Positions 57,356 through 64,000 of a stretch of 64,000 nucleotides of DNA are shown here, piece after piece. A program made the translations under genes and the position numbers. Position 1 is the stretch's first letter, and each line of letters starts with the position of its first letter. Source of the stretch: Achromobacter pulmonis (lineage in GTDB: Bacteria; Pseudomonadota; Gammaproteobacteria; Burkholderiales; Burkholderiaceae_B); the NCBI RefSeq assembly GCF_902859765.1, contig NZ_CADIJV010000003.1:298525-362524 (forward strand), written 5' to 3'. Below the pieces are notes generated by a model. The model worked only from the letters and a program-made list of their open reading frames with translations, was not told the DNA's origin and ran no database searches.

Positions 57356-58051
57356 ATGTCTACCACCACCCGCATCACCCCCAGCATCCTGTCCGCCGAC
57401 TTCGCCCGCCTGGGCGAGGAAGTGCGCGATGTGGTCGCCGCCGGCGCCGACTGGATCCACTTCGATGTGATGGACAACCACTATGTGCCCAACCTGACCA
57501 TCGGCCCCATGGTCTGCGCGGCGATCCGTCCCCATGTTTCCGTGCCGATCGACGTGCACCTCATGGTGGAGCCGGTGGACGCCCTGGTGCCGATGTTCGC
57601 CAAGGCCGGCGCCAACTACATCAGCTTCCACCCGGAAGCCAGCCGCCACGTCGACCGCACCCTGTCGCTGATCCGCGAGAACGGCTGTAAGGCCGGCCTG
57701 GTGTTCAACCCCGCCACGCCGCTGTCCTACCTGGACCACGTCATGGACAAGGTCGACCTGGTGCTGATCATGTCGGTCAACCCGGGCTTTGGCGGCCAGA
57801 GCTTCATCCCCGGCGCGCTGGCCAAGCTGCGCGAGGCCCGCGCCCGCATCGACGCCTGGACCCAGGCCGGCGGCCAGGAGATCTTGCTGCAAGTGGACGG
57901 CGGCGTGAAGATCGACAACATCGCCGAAATCCGCCGCGCCGGCGCCGACACCTTCGTGGCCGGCTCGGCCATCTTCGGCAAGCCCGACTACCCCGGCATC
58001 ATCAAGTCCATGCGCGAGCAGATCGCCATCGGCGAAACCACCGCCGTCTGA
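57356..58051 (+). CDS. rpe: Ribulose-phosphate 3-epimerase
   Basis: A 231-residue TIM-barrel enzyme interconverting ribulose 5-phosphate and xylulose 5-phosphate. Metal ligands lie in [14 protein letters not shown] (His35, Asp37) and DVHLMVEP (His68), with the catalytic Asp in [24 protein letters not shown] is the phosphate loop. ATG 57356 was preferred over 57332 from the family start [14 protein letters not shown]. It opens a run with gph 12 bp later; the two are usually linked ahead of trp genes in Proteobacteria. Confidence 0.95.
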   Translation: MSTTTRITPSILSADFARLGEEVRDVVAAGADWIHFDVMDNHYVPNLTIGPMVCAAIRPHVSVPIDVHLMVEPVDALVPMFAKAGANYISFHPEASRHVDRTLSLIRENGCKAGLVFNPATPLSYLDHVMDKVDLVLIMSVNPGFGGQSFIPGALAKLREARARIDAWTQAGGQEILLQVDGGVKIDNIAEIRRAGADTFVAGSAIFGKPDYPGIIKSMREQIAIGETTAV

Positions 58052-58062
58052 GGAAAGCCGCC

Positions 58063-58770
58063 ATGACTCCCTTTCGCGCCGCGCTGCTGGACCTGGACGG
58101 CACCCTGCTCGACTCCATCCCCGACCTGGCCTTCGCCGCCAACGCCATGCGCGTCGAACTCGGCATGATCGCGCTGCGCGAGGATGTCGTGGCCACCTTC
58201 GTCGGCAAGGGGGTGGACAACCTGGTGCGCCGCAGCCTGGCCGGCAGCCTGGACGCCGCCGACCCGTCGCCCGAGGACTTCGCCCTGGCGCGCGAGGCCT
58301 TCTACCGCCACTACCACCTGGTCAACGGCGAACGCGCCCAGGTCTACCCGGGCGTCATCGAAGGCCTCAAGCATATGCGCGGCCAGGGTCTGAAGCTGGC
58401 CGTGGTCACCAACAAGCCCACCGAATTCACCCTGCCGCTGCTGCAACGCACCGGCCTGGCGGGGTTTTTCGACGCCGTGGTGTGCGGCGACACCTGCGCC
58501 CGCCGCAAGCCCGACCCGGACCAGGTGCTGCACGCCTGCGAACTGCTGGGCGTGACGGTGGCCGAAGCCGTCACCATCGGCGATTCCATCAACGACGCCC
58601 AGGCCGGGCGCAGCGCCGGCACCCAGGTGCTGGTGGTGCCGTATGGCTACAACGAGGGCCGTGACGTGCGCGAGCTCGATGTCGATGGTATAGTGGACAC
58701 GCTCGTCAACGCCGCCCAGTGGGTGGCGCTCTGGAACCAAAACCAGAACGCCGCCAAGGCCCAGGCCTGA
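58063..58770 (+). CDS. gph: Phosphoglycolate phosphatase
   Basis: A 235-residue HAD-family phosphatase. Motif I is LLDLDGTLLDS (Asp10 nucleophile, Asp12), motif II is VVTNKPTEF, the Lys is in CARRKPDPDQVL and motif IV is IGDSINDAQAGR. It removes 2-phosphoglycolate formed during DNA repair. It follows rpe by 12 bp. The trp leader region begins right after its stop, so the trp genes may also receive transcripts from this pair. Confidence 0.93.
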   Translation: MTPFRAALLDLDGTLLDSIPDLAFAANAMRVELGMIALREDVVATFVGKGVDNLVRRSLAGSLDAADPSPEDFALAREAFYRHYHLVNGERAQVYPGVIEGLKHMRGQGLKLAVVTNKPTEFTLPLLQRTGLAGFFDAVVCGDTCARRKPDPDQVLHACELLGVTVAEAVTIGDSINDAQAGRSAGTQVLVVPYGYNEGRDVRELDVDGIVDTLVNAAQWVALWNQNQNAAKAQA

Positions 58771-58838
58771 AACCGGGTCCGCGCTGCCTGACGGCACCCG
58801 CTTCACGGCACCTGAATTACCGAATCGACATCACCCAA

Positions 58839-58913
58839 ATGAACGTTTCCATCCAGAACCAGATGCTCGGCGCCTCGTGGCGCTGGTGGCGTTTGTCTTC
58901 CGGGTGGCGATGA
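58839..58913 (+). CDS. trpL: trp operon leader peptide
   Basis: A 24-codon frame, MNVSIQNQMLGASWRWWRLS and SGWR, holding four Trp codons at 14, 16, 17 and 23. Three of them fall in a run of four codons. It lies 146 nt before trpE and ahead of a terminator hairpin at 58978-59011. Ribosome stalling at the Trp codons when tryptophan is scarce would disrupt the terminator, the classic attenuation arrangement. Confidence 0.85.
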   Translation: MNVSIQNQMLGASWRWWRLSSGWR

Positions 58914-58977
58914 TTCCCTTCCCGGCCCTGGACGCGTCCCAGCCTCCCAGCGCCGATACTGTGTAGAACACAGAGCC

Positions 58978-59011
58978 AAGCCCGGAACCAGTAACCTGGA
59001 CCGGGCTTTTT
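58978..59011 (+). terminator. Attenuator terminator of the trp operon
   Basis: AAGCCCGG (58978-58985) pairs with CCGGGCTT (59001-59008), with an inner CCAG/CTGG stem, followed by five T residues ending at 59011. It lies between the Trp-rich leader peptide and trpE. A competing stem using the 58921-58970 segment is expected for antitermination, but I did not model it. Confidence 0.85.
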
Positions 59012-59059
59012 GTTGTGTGCCCGGTCCCAAGCAGATACCCATCGCCCACGAGACCCGCC

Positions 59060-60580
59060 ATGACCGAAATCGAATTCAAAGCCCTCGCCGCCCAAGGCTA
59101 CAACCGCATCCCGCTGGTCGCCGAGACCTACGCCGACCTGGACACCCCGCTGGGCATCTACCTGAAGTTGGCCCACGCCGGCCCGCAGGGCGGCCGCATG
59201 ACCTGCCTGATGGAATCGGTGGTGGGCGGCGAACGCTTCGGCCGCTATTCCTTCATCGGCCTGCCGGCCCGCACGGTGATCCGCGCCAGCGGCACCCGCA
59301 CCGAAGTGCTGCACGACGGCCAGGTGGTGGAAACCCATGACGGCGATCCGCTGGCCTTCATCGAGCAGTACCAGGCCCGTTTCAAGGTGGCCCTGCGCCC
59401 CGGCATGCCGCGCTTCTGCGGCGGCCTGGCCGGCTATTTCGGCTACGACACGGTGCGCCACATCGAGCCGTGCCTGGGCCCCGCCGTCAAACCGTTCCCG
59501 GCCGGCATGGAAGGCGGCACCCCCGACCTGATGCTGATGCACGTGGACGAGCTGGTCATCGTCGACAACCTGGCCGGCCGCATCTACCTGATGGTCTACG
59601 CCGACCCGGGCCAGCCCGAAAGCTACAGCCGCGCGCAGCAGCGCCTGCACGACCTGCGCGCGCGCCTGCGACGCCCGGTCGAGATCCCCTACAGCCACGC
59701 CAGCATGCAGACCGAGGAACGGCGCGACTTCAAGAAGGAAGACTACCTGGCGGCCGTGCGCCGCGCCAAGGAGCACATCGCCGCCGGCGACCTGATGCAG
59801 GTGCAGATCGGCCAGGTCATCGCCAAGCCCTTCCGCGACTCCCCCCTCTCGCTGTACCGCGCCCTGCGCTCGCTCAATCCCTCTCCCTACATGTACTTCT
59901 GGAACTTCGGTGATTTCCAGGTGGTCGGCGCCTCGCCCGAGATCCTGGTGCGCCAGGAGCGCGTGGTGGTGGACGGCGCGCCCAAGTCGCAGGTCACCAT
60001 CCGCCCGCTGGCCGGCACCCGCAAGCGCGGCGCCACGCCCGAGGAAGACGCCGCCCTGGCCGCCGAGCTCAAGGCCGATCCCAAGGAAGTGGCCGAGCAC
60101 GTGATGCTGATCGATCTGGCCCGCAACGACGTCGGCCGCGTCGCCGAAGTGGGTTCGGTCAAGGTCAGCGACACCATGGTGATCGAGCGCTATTCGCACG
60201 TGATGCATCTGGTGTCCAACGTCACCGGCAACTTGAATCCCGGCATGAGCAGCATGGACGTGCTGCGCGCCTCGTTCCCGGCCGGCACCTTGACCGGCGC
60301 GCCCAAGGTCGAGGCCATGAAGATCATCGACGAACTCGAACCCGTGCGCCGCGGCATCTACGGCGGCGCGGCCGGCTACCTCAGCTATGGCGGCGAAATG
60401 GACGTGGCCATCGCCATCCGCACCGGCGTCATCAAGGACGGCACGCTGTACGTGCAGGCCGCCGCCGGCATCGTTGCCGACTCCAATCCCGAAGCCGAAT
60501 GGGCCGAGACCGAGGCCAAGGCCCGCGCCGTGCTGCGCGCCGCCGAGCAGGTCCAGCACGGCCTGGACGAGCCCATCTGA
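59060..60580 (+). CDS. trpE: Anthranilate synthase component I
   Basis: A 506-residue chorismate-using enzyme, the first committed step of tryptophan synthesis. The Trp feedback site is suggested by [19 protein letters not shown] (about 53-71). Catalytic blocks include [36 protein letters not shown] and [23 protein letters not shown] 59060 was chosen from the family start [18 protein letters not shown]. Control is by the attenuator upstream, and presumably by feedback inhibition. Confidence 0.96.
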   Translation: MTEIEFKALAAQGYNRIPLVAETYADLDTPLGIYLKLAHAGPQGGRMTCLMESVVGGERFGRYSFIGLPARTVIRASGTRTEVLHDGQVVETHDGDPLAFIEQYQARFKVALRPGMPRFCGGLAGYFGYDTVRHIEPCLGPAVKPFPAGMEGGTPDLMLMHVDELVIVDNLAGRIYLMVYADPGQPESYSRAQQRLHDLRARLRRPVEIPYSHASMQTEERRDFKKEDYLAAVRRAKEHIAAGDLMQVQIGQVIAKPFRDSPLSLYRALRSLNPSPYMYFWNFGDFQVVGASPEILVRQERVVVDGAPKSQVTIRPLAGTRKRGATPEEDAALAAELKADPKEVAEHVMLIDLARNDVGRVAEVGSVKVSDTMVIERYSHVMHLVSNVTGNLNPGMSSMDVLRASFPAGTLTGAPKVEAMKIIDELEPVRRGIYGGAAGYLSYGGEMDVAIAIRTGVIKDGTLYVQAAAGIVADSNPEAEWAETEAKARAVLRAAEQVQHGLDEPI

Positions 60581-60639
60581 GACGCCCGACGCCCCCAATG
60601 ACCGCCCCGGGCCGCGCGCCGGCCCGCCTGGAGAAAAAA

Positions 60640-61206
60640 ATGCTGTTGATGATCGACAACTACGACTCGTTTACCTACAACCTGGTCCAGTACTTCGGTG
60701 AGCTGGGCGAGGACGTGCGCGTGGCGCGCAACGACCAGATCACCCTGGAAGAGATCGCCGCGCTCAACCCCGACCGCATCTGCGTGTCGCCCGGCCCCTG
60801 CTCGCCGGCCGAGGCCGGCATCTCGGTGCCCGTCATCCAGGCCTTCGCCGGCAAGAAGCCGATCCTGGGCGTATGCCTGGGCCACCAGGCCATCGGCGCC
60901 GCCTATGGCGGCGACATCGTCCGCGCCCAGCAGATCATGCACGGCAAGACCGTGCAGATTTCGCATACCGGAACGGACATCTTCACCGGCCTGCCGACGC
61001 CGTACACTGTCATCCGCTACAACTCGCTGACCATCGACCCGGCGACCCTGCCCGACTGCCTGGCCGTGACCGCCACGGCCCCGGATGGCGACATCATGGG
61101 CGTGCGCCACAAGACGCTGCCCCTGTACGGAGTACAGTTCCATCCCGAATCCGTGCTCAGCGAACACGGCCACGCCCTGCTGCGCAATTTCCTGAACCTC
61201 GCCTAA
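60640..61206 (+). CDS. trpG: Anthranilate synthase component II (glutamine amidotransferase)
   Basis: A 188-residue class I amidotransferase delivering ammonia to TrpE. Starts [19 protein letters not shown]; the oxyanion loop is [11 protein letters not shown], the nucleophile Cys79 lies in [11 protein letters not shown] and the His/Glu pair in [13 protein letters not shown] 60640 follows GGAGAAAA. The protein may also serve folate synthesis, as in some bacteria with a single copy; this is inference. It sits 59 bp after trpE. Confidence 0.95.
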   Translation: MLLMIDNYDSFTYNLVQYFGELGEDVRVARNDQITLEEIAALNPDRICVSPGPCSPAEAGISVPVIQAFAGKKPILGVCLGHQAIGAAYGGDIVRAQQIMHGKTVQISHTGTDIFTGLPTPYTVIRYNSLTIDPATLPDCLAVTATAPDGDIMGVRHKTLPLYGVQFHPESVLSEHGHALLRNFLNLA

Positions 61207-61218
61207 GAAGGACGCACC

Positions 61219-62250
61219 GTGACGATCTCCCCCTCCGAAGCGCTGACGCGCTGTATCGAACACCGCGAAATTTTCCACGACGAAATGCTGCACCTGATGC
61301 GCACGCTGATGCGCGGCGAGATGTCGCCGCAGATCGCCAGCGCGCTGCTGATGGGCCTGCGCGTGAAAAAGGAAACGATCGGCGAAATCACCGCGGCTGC
61401 GCAGGTCATGCGCGAATTCGCCACGCCGGTGGTCACGCCCAACCCCGAAGACCTGCTCGACATGTGCGGCACCGGCGGCGACGGCAGCCACACCTTCAAC
61501 ATTTCCACCACCGCCATGTTCGTGGCGGCGGCGGCCGGCGTGCCCATCGCCAAGCACGGCAACCGCAGCGCCTCGTCCTCGAGCGGCAGCGCCGACGTGC
61601 TGGAAGCGCTGGGCGCCAACCTGGTGCTGACGCCCGAGCAGGTGGCCGAGTGCATCCAGGCCACCGGCATCGGCTTCATGTTCGCGCCGGCCCACCATGG
61701 CGCGATGAAGAACGTAGCCGCGGTCCGCAAGGAACTGGCGGTGCGCACCATCTTCAACATCCTCGGCCCGCTGACCAATCCGGCCGGCGCCGCCAACCAG
61801 TTGATGGGCGTGTTCCACCCCGACCTGGTCGGCATCCAGGTGCGCGTGCTGGAACGCCTGGGCTCGCGCCACGTGCTGGTGGTGCATGGCAAGGACGGCA
61901 TGGACGAGGCCTCGCTGGGCGGCGCCACCCTGGTGGGCGAGCTCAAGGACGGCAAGATCAGCGAGTACGAGATCCACCCCGAGGACTACGGGCTATCCAT
62001 GATGTCCAACCGCGGCATCAAGGTGTCCAATCGCGAACAATCGCGCGAGCTTGTCATTGAAGCGCTGGACAATGTCCCGGGCACCGCCCGTGATATCGTC
62101 GCGCTCAATGCGGGCCTGGCCATTTACGCAGGCAACAAAGCCGATTCCATTCCCGCAGCGTTAGCGCTAGCATTTGAACTGATCTCCACCGGCGCGGCGC
62201 GAGCCAAGCTGGAAGATTTCTGCGCATATACCCGGAAATTCCAGAAATGA
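61219..62250 (+). CDS. trpD: Anthranilate phosphoribosyltransferase
   Basis: A 343-residue enzyme that joins anthranilate and PRPP. The PRPP loop is [17 protein letters not shown], followed by [20 protein letters not shown] and the anthranilate region [19 protein letters not shown]. Length and order match the family. It begins 12 bp after trpG and ends in an ATGA overlap with trpC (62247-62250), so trpD and trpC are coupled. Confidence 0.96.
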   Translation: MTISPSEALTRCIEHREIFHDEMLHLMRTLMRGEMSPQIASALLMGLRVKKETIGEITAAAQVMREFATPVVTPNPEDLLDMCGTGGDGSHTFNISTTAMFVAAAAGVPIAKHGNRSASSSSGSADVLEALGANLVLTPEQVAECIQATGIGFMFAPAHHGAMKNVAAVRKELAVRTIFNILGPLTNPAGAANQLMGVFHPDLVGIQVRVLERLGSRHVLVVHGKDGMDEASLGGATLVGELKDGKISEYEIHPEDYGLSMMSNRGIKVSNREQSRELVIEALDNVPGTARDIVALNAGLAIYAGNKADSIPAALALAFELISTGAARAKLEDFCAYTRKFQK

Positions 62251-63035
62251 ACGATATTCTCGCGAAGATCCTCGCCGTCAAGGCCGAGGAAGTCGCCGCC
62301 GCGCGCCAGATGCGCAGCGAAGCCGAAGTCCTGCGCGAAGCGCAGGCGCGCCAGGACGTGCGCGGCTTCGCCCAGGCCATCGAAGACAAGATCTCGCAGG
62401 GCAAGGCCGGCGTCATCGCCGAAATCAAGAAGGCCTCGCCGTCCAAGGGCGTGCTGCGCGAGACCTTTCAACCGGCTGAAATTGCATCCTCGTATGCCGT
62501 GCATGGCGCGGCCTGCCTGTCGGTGCTGACCGACGTGCAGTTCTTCCAGGGCTCGCACGACCACCTGCGCCAGGCGCGCGCGGCGTGCTCGCTGCCGGTG
62601 CTGCGCAAGGACTTCGTGATCGACCCCTACCAGATCATCTCGGCGCGCGCGATGGGCGCCGACTGCGTGCTGCTGATCGTGGCCGCGCTCACCCCGGCGC
62701 AACTGCGCGAGATGGAAACGCTGGCCATGGAGCTGGGCATGGACGTGCTGGTGGAAGTGCACGATGCCCAGGAACTGGACATCGCGCTGACCCTCAAGAC
62801 GCCGCTGCTGGGCATCAACAACCGCAATCTGCGCACCTTCGAGACCAGCCTGCAGAACACGCTGGATCTGTTGCCGCGCATTCCCGCCGGCAAGCGCGTG
62901 GTGACCGAGAGCGGCATCCTGGCGCCCGAGGACGTGCGCCGCATGCGCGAGCACAAGGTCGATGCCTTCCTGGTCGGCGAGGCCTTCATGCGCGCCCCCG
63001 ACCCGGGCGCCGAGCTGGCCCGGCTGGTCGGCTGA
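62247..63035 (+). CDS. trpC: Indole-3-glycerol phosphate synthase
   Basis: A 262-residue TIM-barrel enzyme closing the indole ring. The catalytic blocks are [31 protein letters not shown] and [12 protein letters not shown], then [12 protein letters not shown]. It is the monofunctional form, without a fused TrpF. It is the last trp gene in the window; trpF, trpB and trpA must be elsewhere. Convergent with the sigma-54 activator gene across only seven bases. Confidence 0.96.
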   Translation: MNDILAKILAVKAEEVAAARQMRSEAEVLREAQARQDVRGFAQAIEDKISQGKAGVIAEIKKASPSKGVLRETFQPAEIASSYAVHGAACLSVLTDVQFFQGSHDHLRQARAACSLPVLRKDFVIDPYQIISARAMGADCVLLIVAALTPAQLREMETLAMELGMDVLVEVHDAQELDIALTLKTPLLGINNRNLRTFETSLQNTLDLLPRIPAGKRVVTESGILAPEDVRRMREHKVDAFLVGEAFMRAPDPGAELARLVG

Positions 63036-63042
63036 CCCCGGA

Positions 63043-64000
63043 TCAGCGCGGACGCGCCACCCCCAGTGCGGCGGCGCGCCGGTATAACGTGCTGCGATGC
63101 ACGCCCAGTGCGCGCGCCGCGGCGCTGACGTTGCCCGCGTGCGCGGCCAGCGCCGCCCGGATCGCATCGTCGGCCACCGCCTGCAGGCTGGTCGCGGGCG
63201 GCAGGGACGCCGCCACCGCCGCGCCGCCGATGTCGGCCGGCAGCATGTTGCGCTCGACCACGCCTGACGCGCCCGCCAGCACATGCAGCGTGCGCAGCAC
63301 CGCCGCCAGTTGGCGGTAGTTGCCGGGCCAGGCATAGCGCACCAGGGTTTCCTCGATCTCGGCCGGCAACACCGGCCCCGCGCCTTGCGCGGCCCACTGC
63401 GCGCGCAATAGTTCACGCAGATCGACGCGCTCGCGCAGCGGCGCCAGCGTCACGGTGTATTCGGCGATGCGGAAATACAGGTCGGCGCGCACCGGCGCGC
63501 CGGCCCCTTCATGCGCCAGCGGACGATGGGTGGCGCACACCAGCGTGAAATCCACCGGCACCGGCCGCGCCGCGCCCAGCGGCGACACTTCGCGCGATTG
63601 CAGCACCCGCAGCAGGCGCGACTGCAATGCCAGCGGCATGTCGCCGATCTCGTCCAGGAACAGCACGCCGCCGTGCGCCTGCCGCAGCAAGCCCTTGCTG
63701 CCCTGGCGGCGCGCACCAGTGAACGCGCCGTCTTCGTAGCCGAACAATTCGGATTCGATCAGGGTTTCGGGCAGCGCCGCGCAATTGACCGCCACGAACG
63801 GGCCGCCGGCGCGGCGGCTGCGCGCGTGCAGCTGACGCGCGAACACTTCCTTGCCGGCCCCCGTCTCGCCTTGCAGCAGAATCGAAACGCCCGCGTCCGA
63901 CAGATGCACCGCGCGCGCCAGCGCGCTCAGGGTGGCGGCGTCGAAGCTGGCCGCCTCGCCGCGCGCCAGCGGCGCCGGCGTGGCCGGCGTGGCTGGCAGG
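63043..64000 (-). CDS. Sigma-54-dependent transcriptional activator (partial, 5' end beyond the window)
   Basis: At least 319 residues, running off the right edge. The AAA+ domain has Walker A LLQGETGAGKEVFARQLH, the sigma-54 contact loop YEDGAFTGARRQGSKG with GAFTGA intact, and Walker B GVLFLDEIGDMPL. The C-terminus is a Fis-type helix-turn-helix (HAGNVSAAARALGVHRSTLYRRA). The sensing domain is outside the window. The open frame continues past the GTG at 63909, so that codon is not the start. Relatives such as AcoR activate operons for small-molecule use. Confidence 0.9.
   Translation of the reverse strand, partial: LPATPATPAPLARGEAASFDAATLSALARAVHLSDAGVSILLQGETGAGKEVFARQLHARSRRAGGPFVAVNCAALPETLIESELFGYEDGAFTGARRQGSKGLLRQAHGGVLFLDEIGDMPLALQSRLLRVLQSREVSPLGAARPVPVDFTLVCATHRPLAHEGAGAPVRADLYFRIAEYTVTLAPLRERVDLRELLRAQWAAQGAGPVLPAEIEETLVRYAWPGNYRQLAAVLRTLHVLAGASGVVERNMLPADIGGAAVAASLPPATSLQAVADDAIRAALAAHAGNVSAAARALGVHRSTLYRRAAALGVARPR

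Noticed and set aside
58817-60598. 593-codon open frame antisense to trpE and the leader
   Set aside because: Shadow frame; trpE and its leader and attenuator explain this region.

Overview
The window is very GC-rich and densely coded, and it looks like a betaproteobacterial chromosome from the Alcaligenaceae (Achromobacter or Bordetella group). The grounds are the whole-protein character of the housekeeping genes, the apaG / mltA / rpe-gph-trpEGDC arrangement, the atpIBEFHAGDC operon beside hemE and priA, the abundance of LysR regulators, and a Bug-type tricarboxylate-transporter receptor together with a remnant of a second one. No rRNA, tRNA, CRISPR array, insertion sequence or prophage gene was seen. 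The species call is an inference from protein recognition, not from a database search.

Region by region: 1-2400 holds two crotonase-family genes (one cut by the window edge), an ADP/ATP-dependent NAD(P)H-hydrate dehydratase and a small protein with a well-formed promoter and twin palindromes. 2400-14440 is a peptide or amide uptake and breakdown module: a periplasmic dipeptide/oligopeptide-type binding protein, a LysR regulator, an M20 dipeptidase, an aspartoacylase-like zinc hydrolase, two permeases, two ATPases, an alpha/beta hydrolase and a second M20 peptidase. A decayed second binding-protein gene sits directly in front of the permeases. 14700-20460 is mixed metabolism: a lipoprotein, polyphosphate kinase 2, a DapD of the Pseudomonas/actinobacterial type, a class II amidotransferase, threonine aldolase and an AraC regulator. 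20520-26190 carries rep, priA and hemE on the minus strand; the priA-hemE spacer is unusually AT-rich and repeat-rich. 26290-34830 holds an atypical Fis-type regulator and the complete F1Fo ATP synthase operon on the minus strand.

35160-44040 holds a DUF1254 protein, a canonical enoyl-CoA hydratase, an M61 peptidase, a Bug receptor with a two-subunit CoA-transferase and a truncated second Bug fragment, then a LysR regulator divergent from maleate isomerase. 44058-50850 is an iron-linked stretch: a TonB-dependent siderophore receptor and an AraC regulator, each with a Fur-box-like site, a small exported protein, and a thioredoxin-reductase-like flavoprotein. It also holds a LysR / enol-lactonase-type hydrolase pair. 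50970-64000 is housekeeping: folB, ttcA, a 2-hydroxyacid dehydrogenase, dsbC, ubiH, mltA, apaG, rpe, gph, then trpEGDC preceded by a Trp-rich leader peptide and a terminator hairpin (attenuator). A sigma-54 activator runs off the right edge.

I did not find a clearly new multigene system. The most unusual signals are the two decayed binding-protein genes, the nested hairpin in the atpA-atpG spacer, the DnaA-box-containing priA-hemE spacer, the shared AGGGTTTTCCCC palindromes, the 51-nt nested palindrome at 2618-2668, and a crotonase lacking both catalytic glutamates.
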